NCBI GenBank assembly: GCA_023614405.1 | Contig: CM042686.1 | Location: forward strand, 352,478,329 to 352,542,328 | DNA length: 64,000 nucleotides | DNA from: Avena insularis | Lineage: Eukaryota > Streptophyta > Magnoliopsida > Poales > Poaceae | Reading direction: 5' to 3' | Shown here: one piece after another, positions 44,534 to 54,728 of the stretch | How positions within the stretch are numbered: position 1 is the first letter of the stretch | How the letters are laid out: each line of letters opens with the position of its first letter | Position numbers and translations under genes: made by a program | Notes under the pieces: model-generated | What the model was told of the DNA's origin: nothing | Seen by the model: only the letters and a program-made list of their open reading frames with translations | The model's database searches: none

Positions 44534-46033
44534 TTATTTAATCTTTATGAGAGCATCAGTAATGTGTTTTGTAAAGTCCATGTTCATAGCACTAGCATTA
44601 GGACTTTTAGCAAGCTTTTGTAGGAACTTAATAACTTTAGAGATATTGCAACCATCAAGATCAAAATCAAAATTATCATCTAAAGTGGTAGAACTATTAC
44701 TAGCCTCAACACTAGTGGTGGTGATAGTATAAACACTAATGTTTCTAGCAATTTCATCTTCTCTTTCCCACTTAGCATGTAATTCAGCTAATAGTCTAAC
44801 ATTTTCATCAATTCTTACTTGTATAGCATTAGTAGCTGCAAAGGGATTATCATTAGTTTCAGGTTTAGCAGCCATTTTATTGATCAAAGAGGATTGAGCT
44901 TCAGACAAAGACGATATATTTCTTTCAGCATTAGAGAGTTTCAATTGTAAACTAGGAATTTCCCTATTTAGACTCTCAAGTTGATGGCTACTGTTCTTCA
45001 AAATGGTAGATTGTTCCTCCATAGATTTAGTAAATAGTTTATTTTGCTCATATTGCATTTGCATGAAGTTTTTAGTGACTCTTTCAACTTCTAAAATTCT
45101 TCCTTCACTAGGTAATACAGTTTTACCATTATAACCATAAGTATTATTAGGAGGGTAGGGCCTATAATTGTTATTACCATAAGCATTATTGCCAAAATTG
45201 TTATTTCTTATGAAGTTAACATCAACTTGCTCTTCTTGAGCAACCAAAGAGGCTAAAGGAACATTATTTAGATCAATATGGGCTTTCCCATTAACAAGCA
45301 TAGACATAATAATATCAATCTTATCACTCAAGGAGGAGGTTTCCTCAACAGAATTTACCTTTCTACCTTATGGAGCTCTCTTAGTATGCCAATCAGAATA
45401 GTTAACCATCATATTATCCAGAAGCTTTGTTGCAGCACCCAAAGTAATGGTCATAAAGGTACCTCCAGCAGCAGAGTCCAATAGGTTCCTTGAAGAATAG
45501 TTTAATCCTGCATAAAAAGTTTGGATGATCATCCAAGCAGTCAGTGCATGAGTGGGACAATTCTCTACCAAAGATTTCATTCTTTCCCAAGCTTGAGCAA
45601 CATGTTCATTATCAGATTGTTTAAACTTCATTATTTCACTTCTCATAGATATAATCTTAGCAGGAGGATAGTACTTTCCAATGAAAGCATCTTTGCATTT
45701 AGTCCAAGAACCAATACTATTCCTAGTTAAGGAATTCAACCATTCTTTAGCTTTTCCTCTCAAAGAGAAAGGAAACAATTTAAGCTTAATAATATCACCA
45801 TCTATATCCCTATGCTTTTGCATCTCACAAAGTTCAACAAAGTTATTTAGATGGGTAGCAACATCTTCATTACCAATACCAGAAAATTGTTCTCTCATAA
45901 CAAGATTGAGTAAAGAAGGTTTTATCTCAAAGAAAGTAGCTTCAGGAACAGGTGGAGCAATAGGTGTGCTCATAAAATCATTGTTGTTGGTGCTAGTGAA
46001 GTCACACAACTTAGCGTTTTCAAGAGTAGTCAT
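44534..46033 (-). pseudogene. Athila-1 gag
   Basis: One frame of 500 codons from Met 46,033 (MTTLENAKLCDFTSTN), with a single internal TAA at 45,368-45,370. The capsid region has FFEIKPSLLNLV, FPFSLRGKAKEWL and CKDAFIGKYYPP, all Athila gag hallmarks, and then HVAQAWERMKSL. The C-terminal half is Asn/Tyr-rich (NNFGNNAYGNNNYRPYPPN) and then coiled-coil-like (EQSTILKNSSHQLESL). This is the most intact gag in the window. The leader has two copies of a TTTTTTTGTGTTTTT-AAAGAAA motif (46,034-46,100). Confidence 0.88.
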
Positions 46034-46194
46034 TTTTTTGTGTTTTTAATAAAGAAAGCAAACTAGTAAAACTAATTTTTTTGTGTTTTTGATAAAGAAA
46101 CAAGCAAACAAAGCAAAAGAAAACTAAGCGAAACAAAAATAACAAAGTAAAGATATTGGTTATGAGGGACTCCCCTTGTGTAGATGTCCTTGAC

Positions 46195-46212
46195 TCCCCG
46201 GCAACGGCGCCA
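46195..46212 (-). promoter_or_regulatory. Primer binding site of Athila-1, Asp type
   Basis: Minus strand TGGCGCCGTTGCCGGGGA, ten bases after the LTR end, identical to the A2 site. Confidence 0.9.
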
Positions 46213-46222
46213 GAAAAATGCT

Positions 46223-47793
46223 TGATGGCTTAGTGTTGATGTAGAGCTCGTTGGGGAACCCCAAGAGGAAGGTATGATGAGCACAGTAGCAAGTTTCCCT
46301 CAGTTATGAAACCAAGGTTTAATCGAACCAGTAGGAGCAAGGAAACACCCCAAAGGTGTTGCTAGCTGAGCCTTGGCAGGGCGCACTACCGGTGCTAGTA
46401 GCAACATGGCGACTTGCACAACACAACCACAGAACTTTGTCCCCAACTTGCGATGTGGTTGTCAATCTCACCGGTTTTGCTGAAAACAAATGATTAAACG
46501 TATCAAATAGAAGGAAGTAATAGTTTGCAGAAAGTAAACACAAAGCAGCAAACAGTTTGTAGATTGTATGTAAAAGAAAGGATCGGGATCCATAGTTCAC
46601 TAGAGGTGGCTCTCCTTAAGATAGATAACATGTTGGGTGAACAAATTACAGCGGGGCAATTGACAAACATCAAGAAAGCAATACATGCATATACTAATCA
46701 TCTATGACTTGATTGGGCATTACAACATTATACATAGACCGCCATCCAACTACATCTATGACTAATAATCCACATTCAGGTTATCATCCGAACCCCCTCC
46801 AGTATTAAGTTGCAAGCAACAGATTATTTGTTTACGAATTGCGTGTAAAGTAAACAATATGATTGTTCTATGAACAAAGGATTGTTGTTTTCTCCCTAGT
46901 AGCAACAGCACATCTAGTACCTTAGAGATTTCTGTCACTTCCCCAGATTACCAGAGGCATGAACCCACTATCGAGCATAAATACTAACTCTTGGAGTTGC
47001 TAGCATCTACTTCGCCAAGATAGCTACTAACAACGGAAAGCATGCAAGATCACAAATAACAAAGACATGATAGAATCAATAATCATTCTGAAATAGCATC
47101 TCAATATCCATCGGATCCTCGCAAACACAACATGCAGAATTACAAATAGATGATCTTGATCATGAACGGAGCTCACAAGATCTAGACATGAAAGCACAAA
47201 GGAGGAGAACCAGCCATCTAGCTACTACATGGACCCGTAGTCCAGAGATGAACTACGCACGCATCACGCCGAAGGCTTGCATGATGATGAAGAAGGCCTC
47301 CAGGGTGAATTCCCCTCTCCGGCAGGGTGCCAGGAAGAGCTTCAGATCCCTCCTGATCTAGGGATGGAGATGACGGCGGCTACAGACTCTTTCGTGGATT
47401 TTTTATCGGGTTCTTAGGGTTTTCGTCCCGAGGGCAATATATAGGCGGAAGGAGAGGCCGAGGGGGTGCTGGGTGCCGGACCACCCCAGCGCTGGCCAGC
47501 TGGCCAGTGGTGTGGCCGCCCCCAGCCTTCTCTCATCTCGTATTCTGGCATTTGATGTCTTCCGGAAAAATAGGCACTTTGGCTTTTGTCCCATCCAATT
47601 CCGAGAATATTCATTTTCTGACTTTCCTGGAACCAAAAACAGCAGAAAACAGGCAGTTGGCACTACGGCTCTTGTTAATAGGTTAGTCCAAGAAATCATA
47701 TGAAAAGTACTCCAAAGTGTGGACAAAACACAAGATAGTAGATAAAACCATGCATGGAACATCAAAAATTATATATACATTTGCAATGTATCA
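46223..47793 (-). repeat. 5' LTR of Athila-1, complete (1,571 bp)
   Basis: Plus view TGATGGCTTAGTG...TTGCAATGTATCA, followed by the CCGGC target copy. A TATA-like box lies at 47,436-47,445. It is the reference for the truncated copy at 20,739. The two copies differ by scattered substitutions and a small indel near 46,703. Confidence 0.92.
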
Positions 47794-47798
47794 CCGGC
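47794..47798. repeat. Target site duplication CCGGC, right copy (Athila-1)
   Basis: It follows the terminal CA of the LTR and equals 20,734-20,738. The Tat gag frame resumes here. Confidence 0.92.
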
Positions 47799-49946
47799 CT
47801 GGAATGATATTAGACCGCAACAGGTTCTGGAACAGCATTACCGTTCCGGCCGACGGGAAGACAACTACTCAAGGACCGGATCTTCAGGAAAGCGCCACAG
47901 AACTGCACGTGACTGGAGCAACGTTGCTCCAGCCATAGAGCAAGATGTGATTGCTGCACTGACTCTGAGACACCCTCCCAGCGAGAGTCGAACTATCGCA
48001 GGGAAGATGACAAAGAGAAACATCGGGAGGAGGACCGACAAAGGATGCCACCTCCTAGACATGCAAGCCGTTCGGCTGAACCCCATCGCGGTGGGAATGA
48101 CGGTCGAAGGAACGACGGACACCGTGCCGAGTCAAGCCGGTAGGGGGCTCGTCATAACGAAGACCCTCCTCGGAATCGAAATAGCGATGCTCCAGATGGG
48201 GGCCGGCGATCAGCTGGAAACAATCCACCTGCACCACCCTCTCTGCCAAGTAGCCATCATAACGGCTCTCAAGGAGGCCAAGGAGGGCGTCATGGCGGAG
48301 GAGGTGGTGACAAAAGTAGAAGTCCGGCTCCAAGGAACCGCAGCTATAGCAAACAACCAAGACGGTGTTCCCTGTCACCAAGTGATGCGAGAAACCGGAT
48401 CAACTCTAACATAGAGGCGTGGCGCTACGAGTCAGATAATATTTATGTGGGTCCAAAATGCTTTGGACCGCGTATTCGACAAACAAACTTCTCGGAGGGA
48501 TTTGCTATCTCAAGACACATCCAACCCTACGACAGTGTGGCCCGGCTAGATACTTGGCTCCAGGATTTTTTCCAGGCTTGCTGCATCGCCAAAGGCGGAA
48601 ATAGCTTGGTCGCGACCCGATATGTCCCACTCATGCTGCGAAAGATGGCACGATCATGGCTCAATGAACTTCCGGAGAATACCATCCACAAATAGTATGA
48701 TATGCAAAGTGCATTCTTTCGGAATTTTGAAGGCACATATCGAAGGCCCTGTACGGTAGGAGACCTACAGCGTTGCACCCAGAAAGCCGGAGAAACTTGC
48801 CGAGATTACCTCGGATGATGGATCGACACCAAGAACTCCTGTGAAGGAGTAAATGATCGAACTGCGATTGAAGCTTTCATTTTAGTACTCCCAATTGGTT
48901 TACTATGTCACCACTTGAAGTGCGATAAGGTCACTGATCTAGGAGAGATGATAGAAATAGCGAGCAAGTATGCAGACACCGATGATGACGTAGAGGGATT
49001 ACTGAACGCCCTAGTTGTACCACAGTCGGCAAAACAACCAAAGCAACAAGCTCAGAAGCGCAAGAATACCTTGGAAGAAAAATACAACGCAGAAACAGCA
49101 GTGGCCACTGCCACTTTCGGGTCTGGGGGACAAGGAGGGCACAGCGGTGGCCGCGGACACGGTCGTGGGACATCAAGAGTCCAGGGTAGAGGAGACGAGC
49201 AACCTGGCAAAACATATTCCTGGGCCGACATTGCCAATAACCCGTGTGTGGATCACTTAGATGCCAACGGGGGCTCGTCTCAGACAAACCCCGAGTGCCG
49301 TTTTAATGACGACATCAAGAAATACGATACCACTGGCTACAGGGATAAGCGGAAGAAGGGAAAAAAGAATACCGAAAAAGAAAAGGAGACCAAGGAAGAT
49401 TCCGACATGGAGGAAGCTGACCCTTCAAATCCCAAGCCGGGTGGAAAGATGAACTTCCCAACAAAGAAAGACACTTATGTCACTTTCCTTCGGTCTCAAC
49501 CAGCTAAGGTCAAGAAGGCAATTTTGCATGAGCTCAATGCAACTGTTCCGGCTGTCCCACAATTCTTGGACTGGTCAGAAGTGGCAATTACCTTTGACCG
49601 TGCTGATCATCCGCCTAAGTTGCATAGGCAAGGAAAATACGCCTTAGTCGTCAATCCAATTATTGACGGCTATGGTTTCTCCAAGACTCTCATGGACGGC
49701 GGCAGCAGCATCAATATTCTATATATCGAAACGCTACATCGGATGCGGATCTCGGAGACACAACTGAATCACAGCTTTGTGATCTTTCAAGGAGTTGTCC
49801 CAGGAAGAAAAGAAAATTCCCTGGGAGAGATCACTTTTGATGTTACCTTTGGAACTCCAAAGAACTATCAGACGGAAGCACTTTCCTTCGAAGTGGTCCC
49901 ATTCAAGAGCGCATACCATGCTATATTCGGACATCCGGCTTACTAG
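47799..49946 (+). pseudogene. Tat gag (continued) and protease
   Basis: Gag continues with a degraded Arg/Ser-rich stretch (47,799-48,440), then a capsid part (48,447-48,900; RMLRKMARSWL-type and YRRPCTVGDLQRC segments) with a TAG at 48,693-48,695 and a further stop near 48,818. From 48,915 an open frame of 343 codons runs through a Gly/Arg-rich linker and a Lys/Glu-rich segment into protease, with active site MDGGSSINILY (Asp at 49,695) and the later FKSAYHAIFGHPAY; it stops with TAG at 49,944-49,946. The D-G-G-S active site is typical of Tat proteases. Confidence 0.83.
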
Positions 49947-50400
49947 GCTTTTATGGCTCGTCCATGTTATATTTACAATATGATGAAAATTCTAGGTCCC
50001 AAAGGCGTGATCACTATCAGGGGAGACCCGAAGAAGGCACGAGGGTGTGAGGACAGAAATGCCGCCTTTGCTGAAGCTGTGCTACACGTCCAGGAGTACC
50101 AGGAGATCAAGAATACCATCGACCTGTCTAAGATGCCCGCGACGAAGAAGGAGGTGACAAAGCCAACTTCGGAGTTTAAGGCATCGGAAGAGATGAAGAC
50201 GACGCCATTGAAGGATAGGTGTAGGTTTAGATAGCACATAGGAAAGCGCGCTCGTCAAGTTCCTCCAAGCAAATCAAGATATCTTCGCATGTCAGCCATC
50301 TGACATGACCGGAGTACCTACGGAACTTATCGAGCACTCTCTAAATGTACACCCAAATGCTAAACCCGTCAAACAGTCCTTACGACGTTTTGGCGGTGAA
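49947..50400 (+). pseudogene. Tat protease-RT linker
   Basis: The sequence after the protease stop keeps the conserved FMARPCYIYNMMKI and LGPKGVITIRGD block (49,953-50,040), which in Tat elements links protease to RT. A basic, poorly conserved stretch follows, and a stop occurs near 50,232. The frame change between 50,234 and RT leaves no complete polyprotein. Confidence 0.75.
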
Positions 50401-51381
50401 AAGTGAAAAGTAATAGCTAAGGAACTAGCCCGGCTCGAGTTAGCCGGATTCATAAAAGAGGTCATCAACACAGAGTGGTCGGCCAATCCTGTAATGGTCT
50501 CTAAAAAGGACACCACTGATTTAAGGATGTGTGTTGATTATACTGCCTTGAATAAGGCTTGTCCCAAAGATCTGTTTGCTCTGCCTAGAACTGATCAAGT
50601 TATTGATTCTACGGTAGGCTCGGAACTCCTATGTTTTCTCGATGCATATTCCGGTTATCACCAAATTCGGATGAAGGAATCATACAAAGTCAAAACCTCA
50701 TTCATAACCCCCTTTGGAACCTTCTGTTTTGTTACGATGCCCTTTAAGCTCAAGAATGCAGGAGCTACGTACCAACGCACTATATAGCGTTGCCTTCACA
50801 ATCAAATTGGATGCAATGTACATGCATATGTGGATGACATTGTGGTGATGTCCAAAAAGAAGGAAACCTCAATTTCTGACTTGGAGGAAACGTTCGCCAA
50901 TCTACGCAAATACAACAAAATGCTTAAGCCGAAGAAATGTTTCTTTGGAATACCAGCTGGAAAATTGTTAGGTTTCATCGTATCTCAAAGAGGCATAGAG
51001 GTGAACCGGGAAAAAATTAAGGCTATACTCAATATTTCCAGGCCGACTCGCCTGAAGGACGTTCAAAGACTAACTAGTCGCATTGCTGCAGTCAGTCGGT
51101 TTGTAAGCCGGCTCGATGAAAGAGCCGCACTACTCTACAAGATCCTGAAAAAGACCAAAAAGTTTGTTTGGACTGACGAAGTTGAAGCTGCACTACAAGA
51201 CCTTAAAGCAGTACTCTCATCTGCTCCTATCCTTGCAGCACCGGAACCTAGGGAACCGATGTTGCTCTATCTCGCTACGAGAAACAGAGTCGTCAGTGTC
51301 ATCATGGTGGTGAGAGACCAGAGGAAAAAAGGAACAACTGGTGCAGCGTCCGACTTACTACCTCAGCGAAGTCCTAACTGA
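50401..51381 (+). pseudogene. Tat reverse transcriptase and start of RNase H
   Basis: RT motifs in order: LRMCVDYTALNKACPKDLF, FLDAYSGYHQIRM, ITPFGTFCFVTMPFKLKNA, and a complete catalytic box YVDD (50,827-50,838). A TAG at 50,785-50,787 lies upstream of it and one at 50,404-50,406 near the start. Thumb and connection follow (RLKDVQRLTSRIAAVSRF). The RNase H first strand is replaced by LLYLATRNRVVSVIMV, without the usual Asp. The frame ends at 51,381 because of a frameshift. Confidence 0.85.
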
Positions 51382-51640
51382 ATCAAAGCAGCGGTATCCG
51401 CATTATCAATAGCTGGCTTATGGTGTGTTCTTCGCATCCCGGAAGTTACGACATTATTTTCAGGAACATCCAATTACCATGGTGAGCATAGCTCCCATGA
51501 GAGATATAATCAACAACAGCGATGCTACATGACGTGTCGCAAAATGGGGCATAGAGCTTTCAGCTTTCGACATTGAGTACAAACCTCATACAACAATCAA
51601 ATCCCAAATCCTTGCTGACTTTGTCGCTGATTGAATAGAA
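51382..51640 (+). pseudogene. Tat RNase H, degraded
   Basis: Remains of the canonical RNase H: KLRHYFQEHPITMVSIAP, WGIELSAFDIEYKP and ILADFVAD are readable in one frame, with in-frame stops near 51,408, 51,530 and 51,632. The order is normal for a Tat pol. Confidence 0.72.
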
Positions 51641-51914
51641 ACAACAAAGAATATGACCCTCTCGGAGTGGGAGTACTGGACTCTATATTTTGACGGGTCT
51701 AAGGCGCTCGGGGGCTGGCGTGGTGCTCAAGTCACCCCAAGGAGATAAACTTTTCTATGTGTTGAAGATCCTCTTCATGGCGACTAATAACATTGCCGAA
51801 TATGAAGCATTGTTGCATGGAATCCGGATTGCTAAGGATATGCGCATCCGACGGTTAATGTGTTATGGAGATTCGGATCTTGCTTCCCAACAAGCATCTT
51901 GTTTCCCTCTATAA
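51641..51914 (+). pseudogene. Tat archaeal-type RNase H (aRNH)
   Basis: A second RNase H-like domain: LYFDGSKA (first acidic residue), GAGVVLKSPQGDKLFYVLK, NIAEYEALLHGI (catalytic Glu), CYGDSDL (third acidic residue). A one-base change at about 51,705 shifts the frame after DGSK. The extra aRNH between RNase H and integrase is diagnostic of the Tat lineage. Confidence 0.8.
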
Positions 51915-52249
51915 AAGGAGTAGATGAGGAATATCCGACCAAATCCGACTCACCTTTAGTGGCAGTTCTGGATGTAATTCCCAGCTGGACCCAACCCTAC
52001 CTTGATTTCTTGGTAGAAGGCAAATTACCCGAAGACGAGGTTCTGAGCCGGCAGATCGTCCGACGAGTAAAAACCTACACTATAATAAATGGTGAGCTCT
52101 ATAAGCGGAGTGTACCTAGGGTCTTTCAGCGCTGCGTATCTCTAGAAGAAGTAGTGGAAATCTTACGAGAAATCCATGAAGGCGAATGCGGCCATCACGC
52201 TGCAGCCAGATCTTTAGTGGCAAAAGCTTTTAGACACAGATTTTTCTAC
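51915..52249 (+). pseudogene. Tat integrase N-terminal zinc region, truncated
   Basis: The linker (VIPSWTQPYLDFLVEGKLP) and the integrase start with LYKRSVPRVFQRC and HEGECGHHAAARSL, the His-His half of the HHCC zinc site. The Cys-Cys half and the D-D-E core are missing, because the element ends at about 52,249 after KAFRHRFFY. Confidence 0.8.
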
Positions 52250-53433
52250 AAAAAGCTACTATGCAGGAAAAGCTACTATTTTGAGTTTCACTGTTAGGCC
52301 ATTTGGCTGGCTGTCTAGCTGTATTTGAAGAACTACCTAAAATACCCACATAGTTCAGAGATCATATATAATTTGTTGATCAAAGTGTATAAATGTATAT
52401 TTCCCTATAAAATACCATGAATACACATTAATTGATTAACACATTAATTAATGCATGATTTCTATGACTATGATCCTGACTTTGATAATTGGACGAGTTC
52501 AAATAGCACACTCATCACGTAATTCTTCAAAATTTCATACTTTCCTTTTTTTAAATATCAGTAATTAATCATCACGAATAGTACTAACTACTAGAGAAAT
52601 AATTCTACTAGGCCCTAGCACACGAACTAGAAAATGAATACAAAAGTCTCATCAGCTGACGAAAACCATACAAATGTTTGGTACGGTGACACGTGTTGAT
52701 CAATCGATTGTTGATCAACAGCGAGCACCAACACGGCTGGCCCGTTCAAAGAAAAACCAACAAGGCTGGCGGCTGTAGGAGTACGCGGAGAGGAGTCCTA
52801 ATGGCAAATGTTCGTAAATAAATTAAGGAATAAGGACAAATGATTATAACGCTTTGAGTTTAAGTGGCACATCTGCAGGAAGCCAAGCAAAGCACCTCCT
52901 CCCACTTTCCTATTTCACGCATTGGCTTTGGTGACGCCCACAATGCAGCCGCCCCGTTTGTTTCGATTATACTGCTTCTTTCACTGGAAAGCTGCAGAAA
53001 GCCCAGACAAACACCCCTAAGGTGACCATGCCAAGTCCTCCTTCACGGATCTGAAGACCGTTCCCGATCCCATCGAACCCCGAGACCCCGGTTCCGAACC
53101 CTAAGCGTGCGACCCCTATCTCATCCCTATTTTATAAATTGTCATATAAAACTTGTTGTATTAAATCATTCATGCTCGCATACATATTGTTGTTGTTTGG
53201 GGTATTTAGTCGACTCCCCTAATAATTAAGTATGGAGTATATGCGGGATATTTATGCCTTATCCAACTTCATTTCACTTTGTGTATCTCACTGATGGCAA
53301 CAAACTTGGCCACTTTTTATTGGGACTCCAAGTGCAGCGTGTTGTAGCAAGTTTTTTTCCCCACAAGAGTGACTCGAGGGTTTATATCGAACTCTCGAGG
53401 AATTGGTTATGAAAAGATATTTGTCTTCTTCTC
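52250..53433. other. Unassigned intergenic stretch
   Basis: It starts with a 12-base direct repeat AAAAGCTACTAT (52,251-52,262 and 52,268-52,279) at the Tat truncation point. No ORF over 60 codons and no LTR features are seen. One MITE-like inverted repeat lies inside. The 53,085-53,230 segment is not recognised. Confidence 0.5.
52951..53018. mobile_element. Degenerate MITE-like inverted repeat (68 bp)
   Basis: The ends GCCCCGTTTGTTTCG and AGACAAACACCCCT are imperfectly inverted, with AAGCTGCAGAAAGC inside. This resembles short hAT-like MITEs of grasses whose ends read GGGTGTTTGTTT. No clear target duplication was found. Confidence 0.4.
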
Positions 53434-53645
53434 TGTTGGCACTCGTTTTGGGCTCGTAACTAATCAAGGCAAATAAGGAGAGACACTTGGAAAAGTCTAC
53501 TTGGAGGATTATTAATTATCATCAAATAGACACCGTATCAAGTCAAGGCATTATCAGTCTTAATAATCGTTATGCTAGTGTTTAGAGAAGACTCGGAGAC
53601 CGATATATGGAGGATTCAACTATGAGTTCTTTAAGATGACCACAA

Positions 53646-54148
53646 ATGAAAAAGTGATGAAAATGAAAGTTGTGCGCCTCGTCGAGACAAGCAATTTTGT
53701 TTTTGCATCATCTCAACCAAAGTTAGTATGCAAATTTAAGAGCCAAAATACAGCCAGAAGCCGAATTAGCACGGCCAGACCGGGGATCGCCGGACCACAG
53801 ACCATTTCTCACCTTAGGCGGGAGCAATTGACTTGGGCGATCCAAAAAACCTCCTAATTGGTCAATCTTCTCACGACTTAATTTAAGCAGTCAAGGTTAA
53901 CTCGGATGGAAAAGTGCAAAACATGAAAGTTCTTCACTTTTTCGAGGTGAACAACTTTGCTATTGGAGTAAATTTTTTATGAGCAAGTATGTGGCCTTCA
54001 GATTCATGATACAGACGAATTGAGTTAAATTCGTTCGGTCTAAATCTGAGTTTGATAAGAAAATAAGGGTAAAAGTCCATCAAGATCACATCAGATGAAA
54101 ACGTGGCCAACATACAAGTTGTTTGTTGTTTCGAGACGCACAACTTAG
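53646..54148 (+). repeat. Three 54-bp hairpin repeats in the LTR of element D
   Basis: Copies are at 53,646-53,699, 53,906-53,959 and 54,095-54,148, each 54 bases long with the same outline: ATG(A/G)AAAA-GTG, then ATGAAAGTT, then TCGAG, then ACAACTT. In copy 2 the arms AAAGTTCTTCAC and GTGAACAACTTT pair with one mismatch around the loop TTTTTCGAG. Copies 1 and 3 keep the arms with more mismatches. Confidence 0.8.
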
Positions 54149-54328
54149 ATTTTTACGACATTTTGATATAAGCTTGTTTACTATCTCAAAAGTGGTGCTG
54201 AATGTACAGGCAAGTTTTTGACCGAACAGTTACGCAAATTTTGGATTTGCTTGTTCGAGTTCGACCCCAACTAGGGTTTTGGACATGAAGACAACCCTAT
54301 TTATTGCACGGAAAGTCCAGCCGCTCCT

Positions 54329-54335
54329 TATATAA
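54329..54335 (+). promoter_or_regulatory. TATA box, element D LTR
   Basis: TATATAA in CCTTATATAATGAGGGG, about 360 bases before the LTR end, followed by a pyrimidine-rich presumed start region. Confidence 0.7.
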
Positions 54336-54698
54336 TGAGGGGTGAAGGCCGATTGAACCAACACCAATTGAACAAACACATCCACTACTTTTCTGTGTTC
54401 ATCTACTTTTATCTCTCTCCCCTTGCATCTTTCTTCTCATTCATCCGTAGTTCTTCAAACCGGAGGGTTGAGAATTCACGAGGCTCTAGGAATGGTTAGG
54501 CTGAGCTAGGGCATCCCATAGCTGTCGCAACGCCCTGACAGGGTCCTCCCTAGCGAGCGGGGTTTAGGGTCTACAAAAGCGCCCGCCAGACTGTCTTGCG
54601 TACCACGCTTCCGGTGAGCCTCCCTCGGTGCATGCTGCCACGCATCACGCTCCGTGCCGAGGTTACACGGTGACGTGTTCGTGTGCGAACATACTTTT

Positions 54699-54710
54699 TG
54701 GCGACTCCGC
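54699..54710 (+). promoter_or_regulatory. Primer binding site of element D
   Basis: TGGCGACTCCGC, eight bases after the LTR end. This belongs to the TGGCGACTCCGCTGGGGA class of plant gypsy primer sites; the next bases have drifted (CTGTGATG). The tRNA (possibly Arg) was not verified. Confidence 0.65.
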
Positions 54711-54728
54711 CTGTGATGAAAGCTTCGA

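Larger units (their letters stand above)
20739..47793 (-). mobile_element. Athila-1, non-autonomous Athila element with nested inserts
   Basis: The boundaries are set by TG...CA LTR ends and CCGGC target duplications. On the minus strand: 5' LTR (47,793-46,223), Asp-type primer site, gag-protease (46,033-44,030), 3' noncoding region (44,029-41,724), then element A2 and the rearranged element C, then a 3' LTR cut short at 21,853. RT, RNase H, integrase and the ATHILA ORF are not found. Part of its 3' noncoding region, its polypurine tract and about 450 bases of its 3' LTR were lost with the inversion that moved element C. Confidence 0.88.
19667..52249 (+). mobile_element. Tat-type Ty3/gypsy element, split by Athila-1 and element A
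   Basis: Tat sequence occupies 19,667-20,733 and 47,799-52,249. The gag frame is interrupted at a CCGGC target site, and the two parts join once the Athila-1 insert and one target copy are set aside. Order: gag, protease, RT, RNase H, archaeal-type RNase H, integrase zinc region. The additional archaeal-type RNase H after the normal one is the hallmark of the Tat lineage (Retand/Ogre/RIRE2 group). Neither LTR is present: the left side is cut by the element A insertion, and the right end is truncated at about 52,249 in integrase. Confidence 0.85.
53434..54691 (+). repeat. LTR of element D (start uncertain)
   Basis: The end is supported: a TATA box (54,329), a GC-rich R/U5, then CGAACA (54,691) and a primer site. 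The start at TGTTGGCACTCG is a guess, as no partner LTR is in the window. It contains three 54-base hairpin repeats. Overall it is a Ty3/gypsy-type LTR with a complex U3. Confidence 0.55.
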
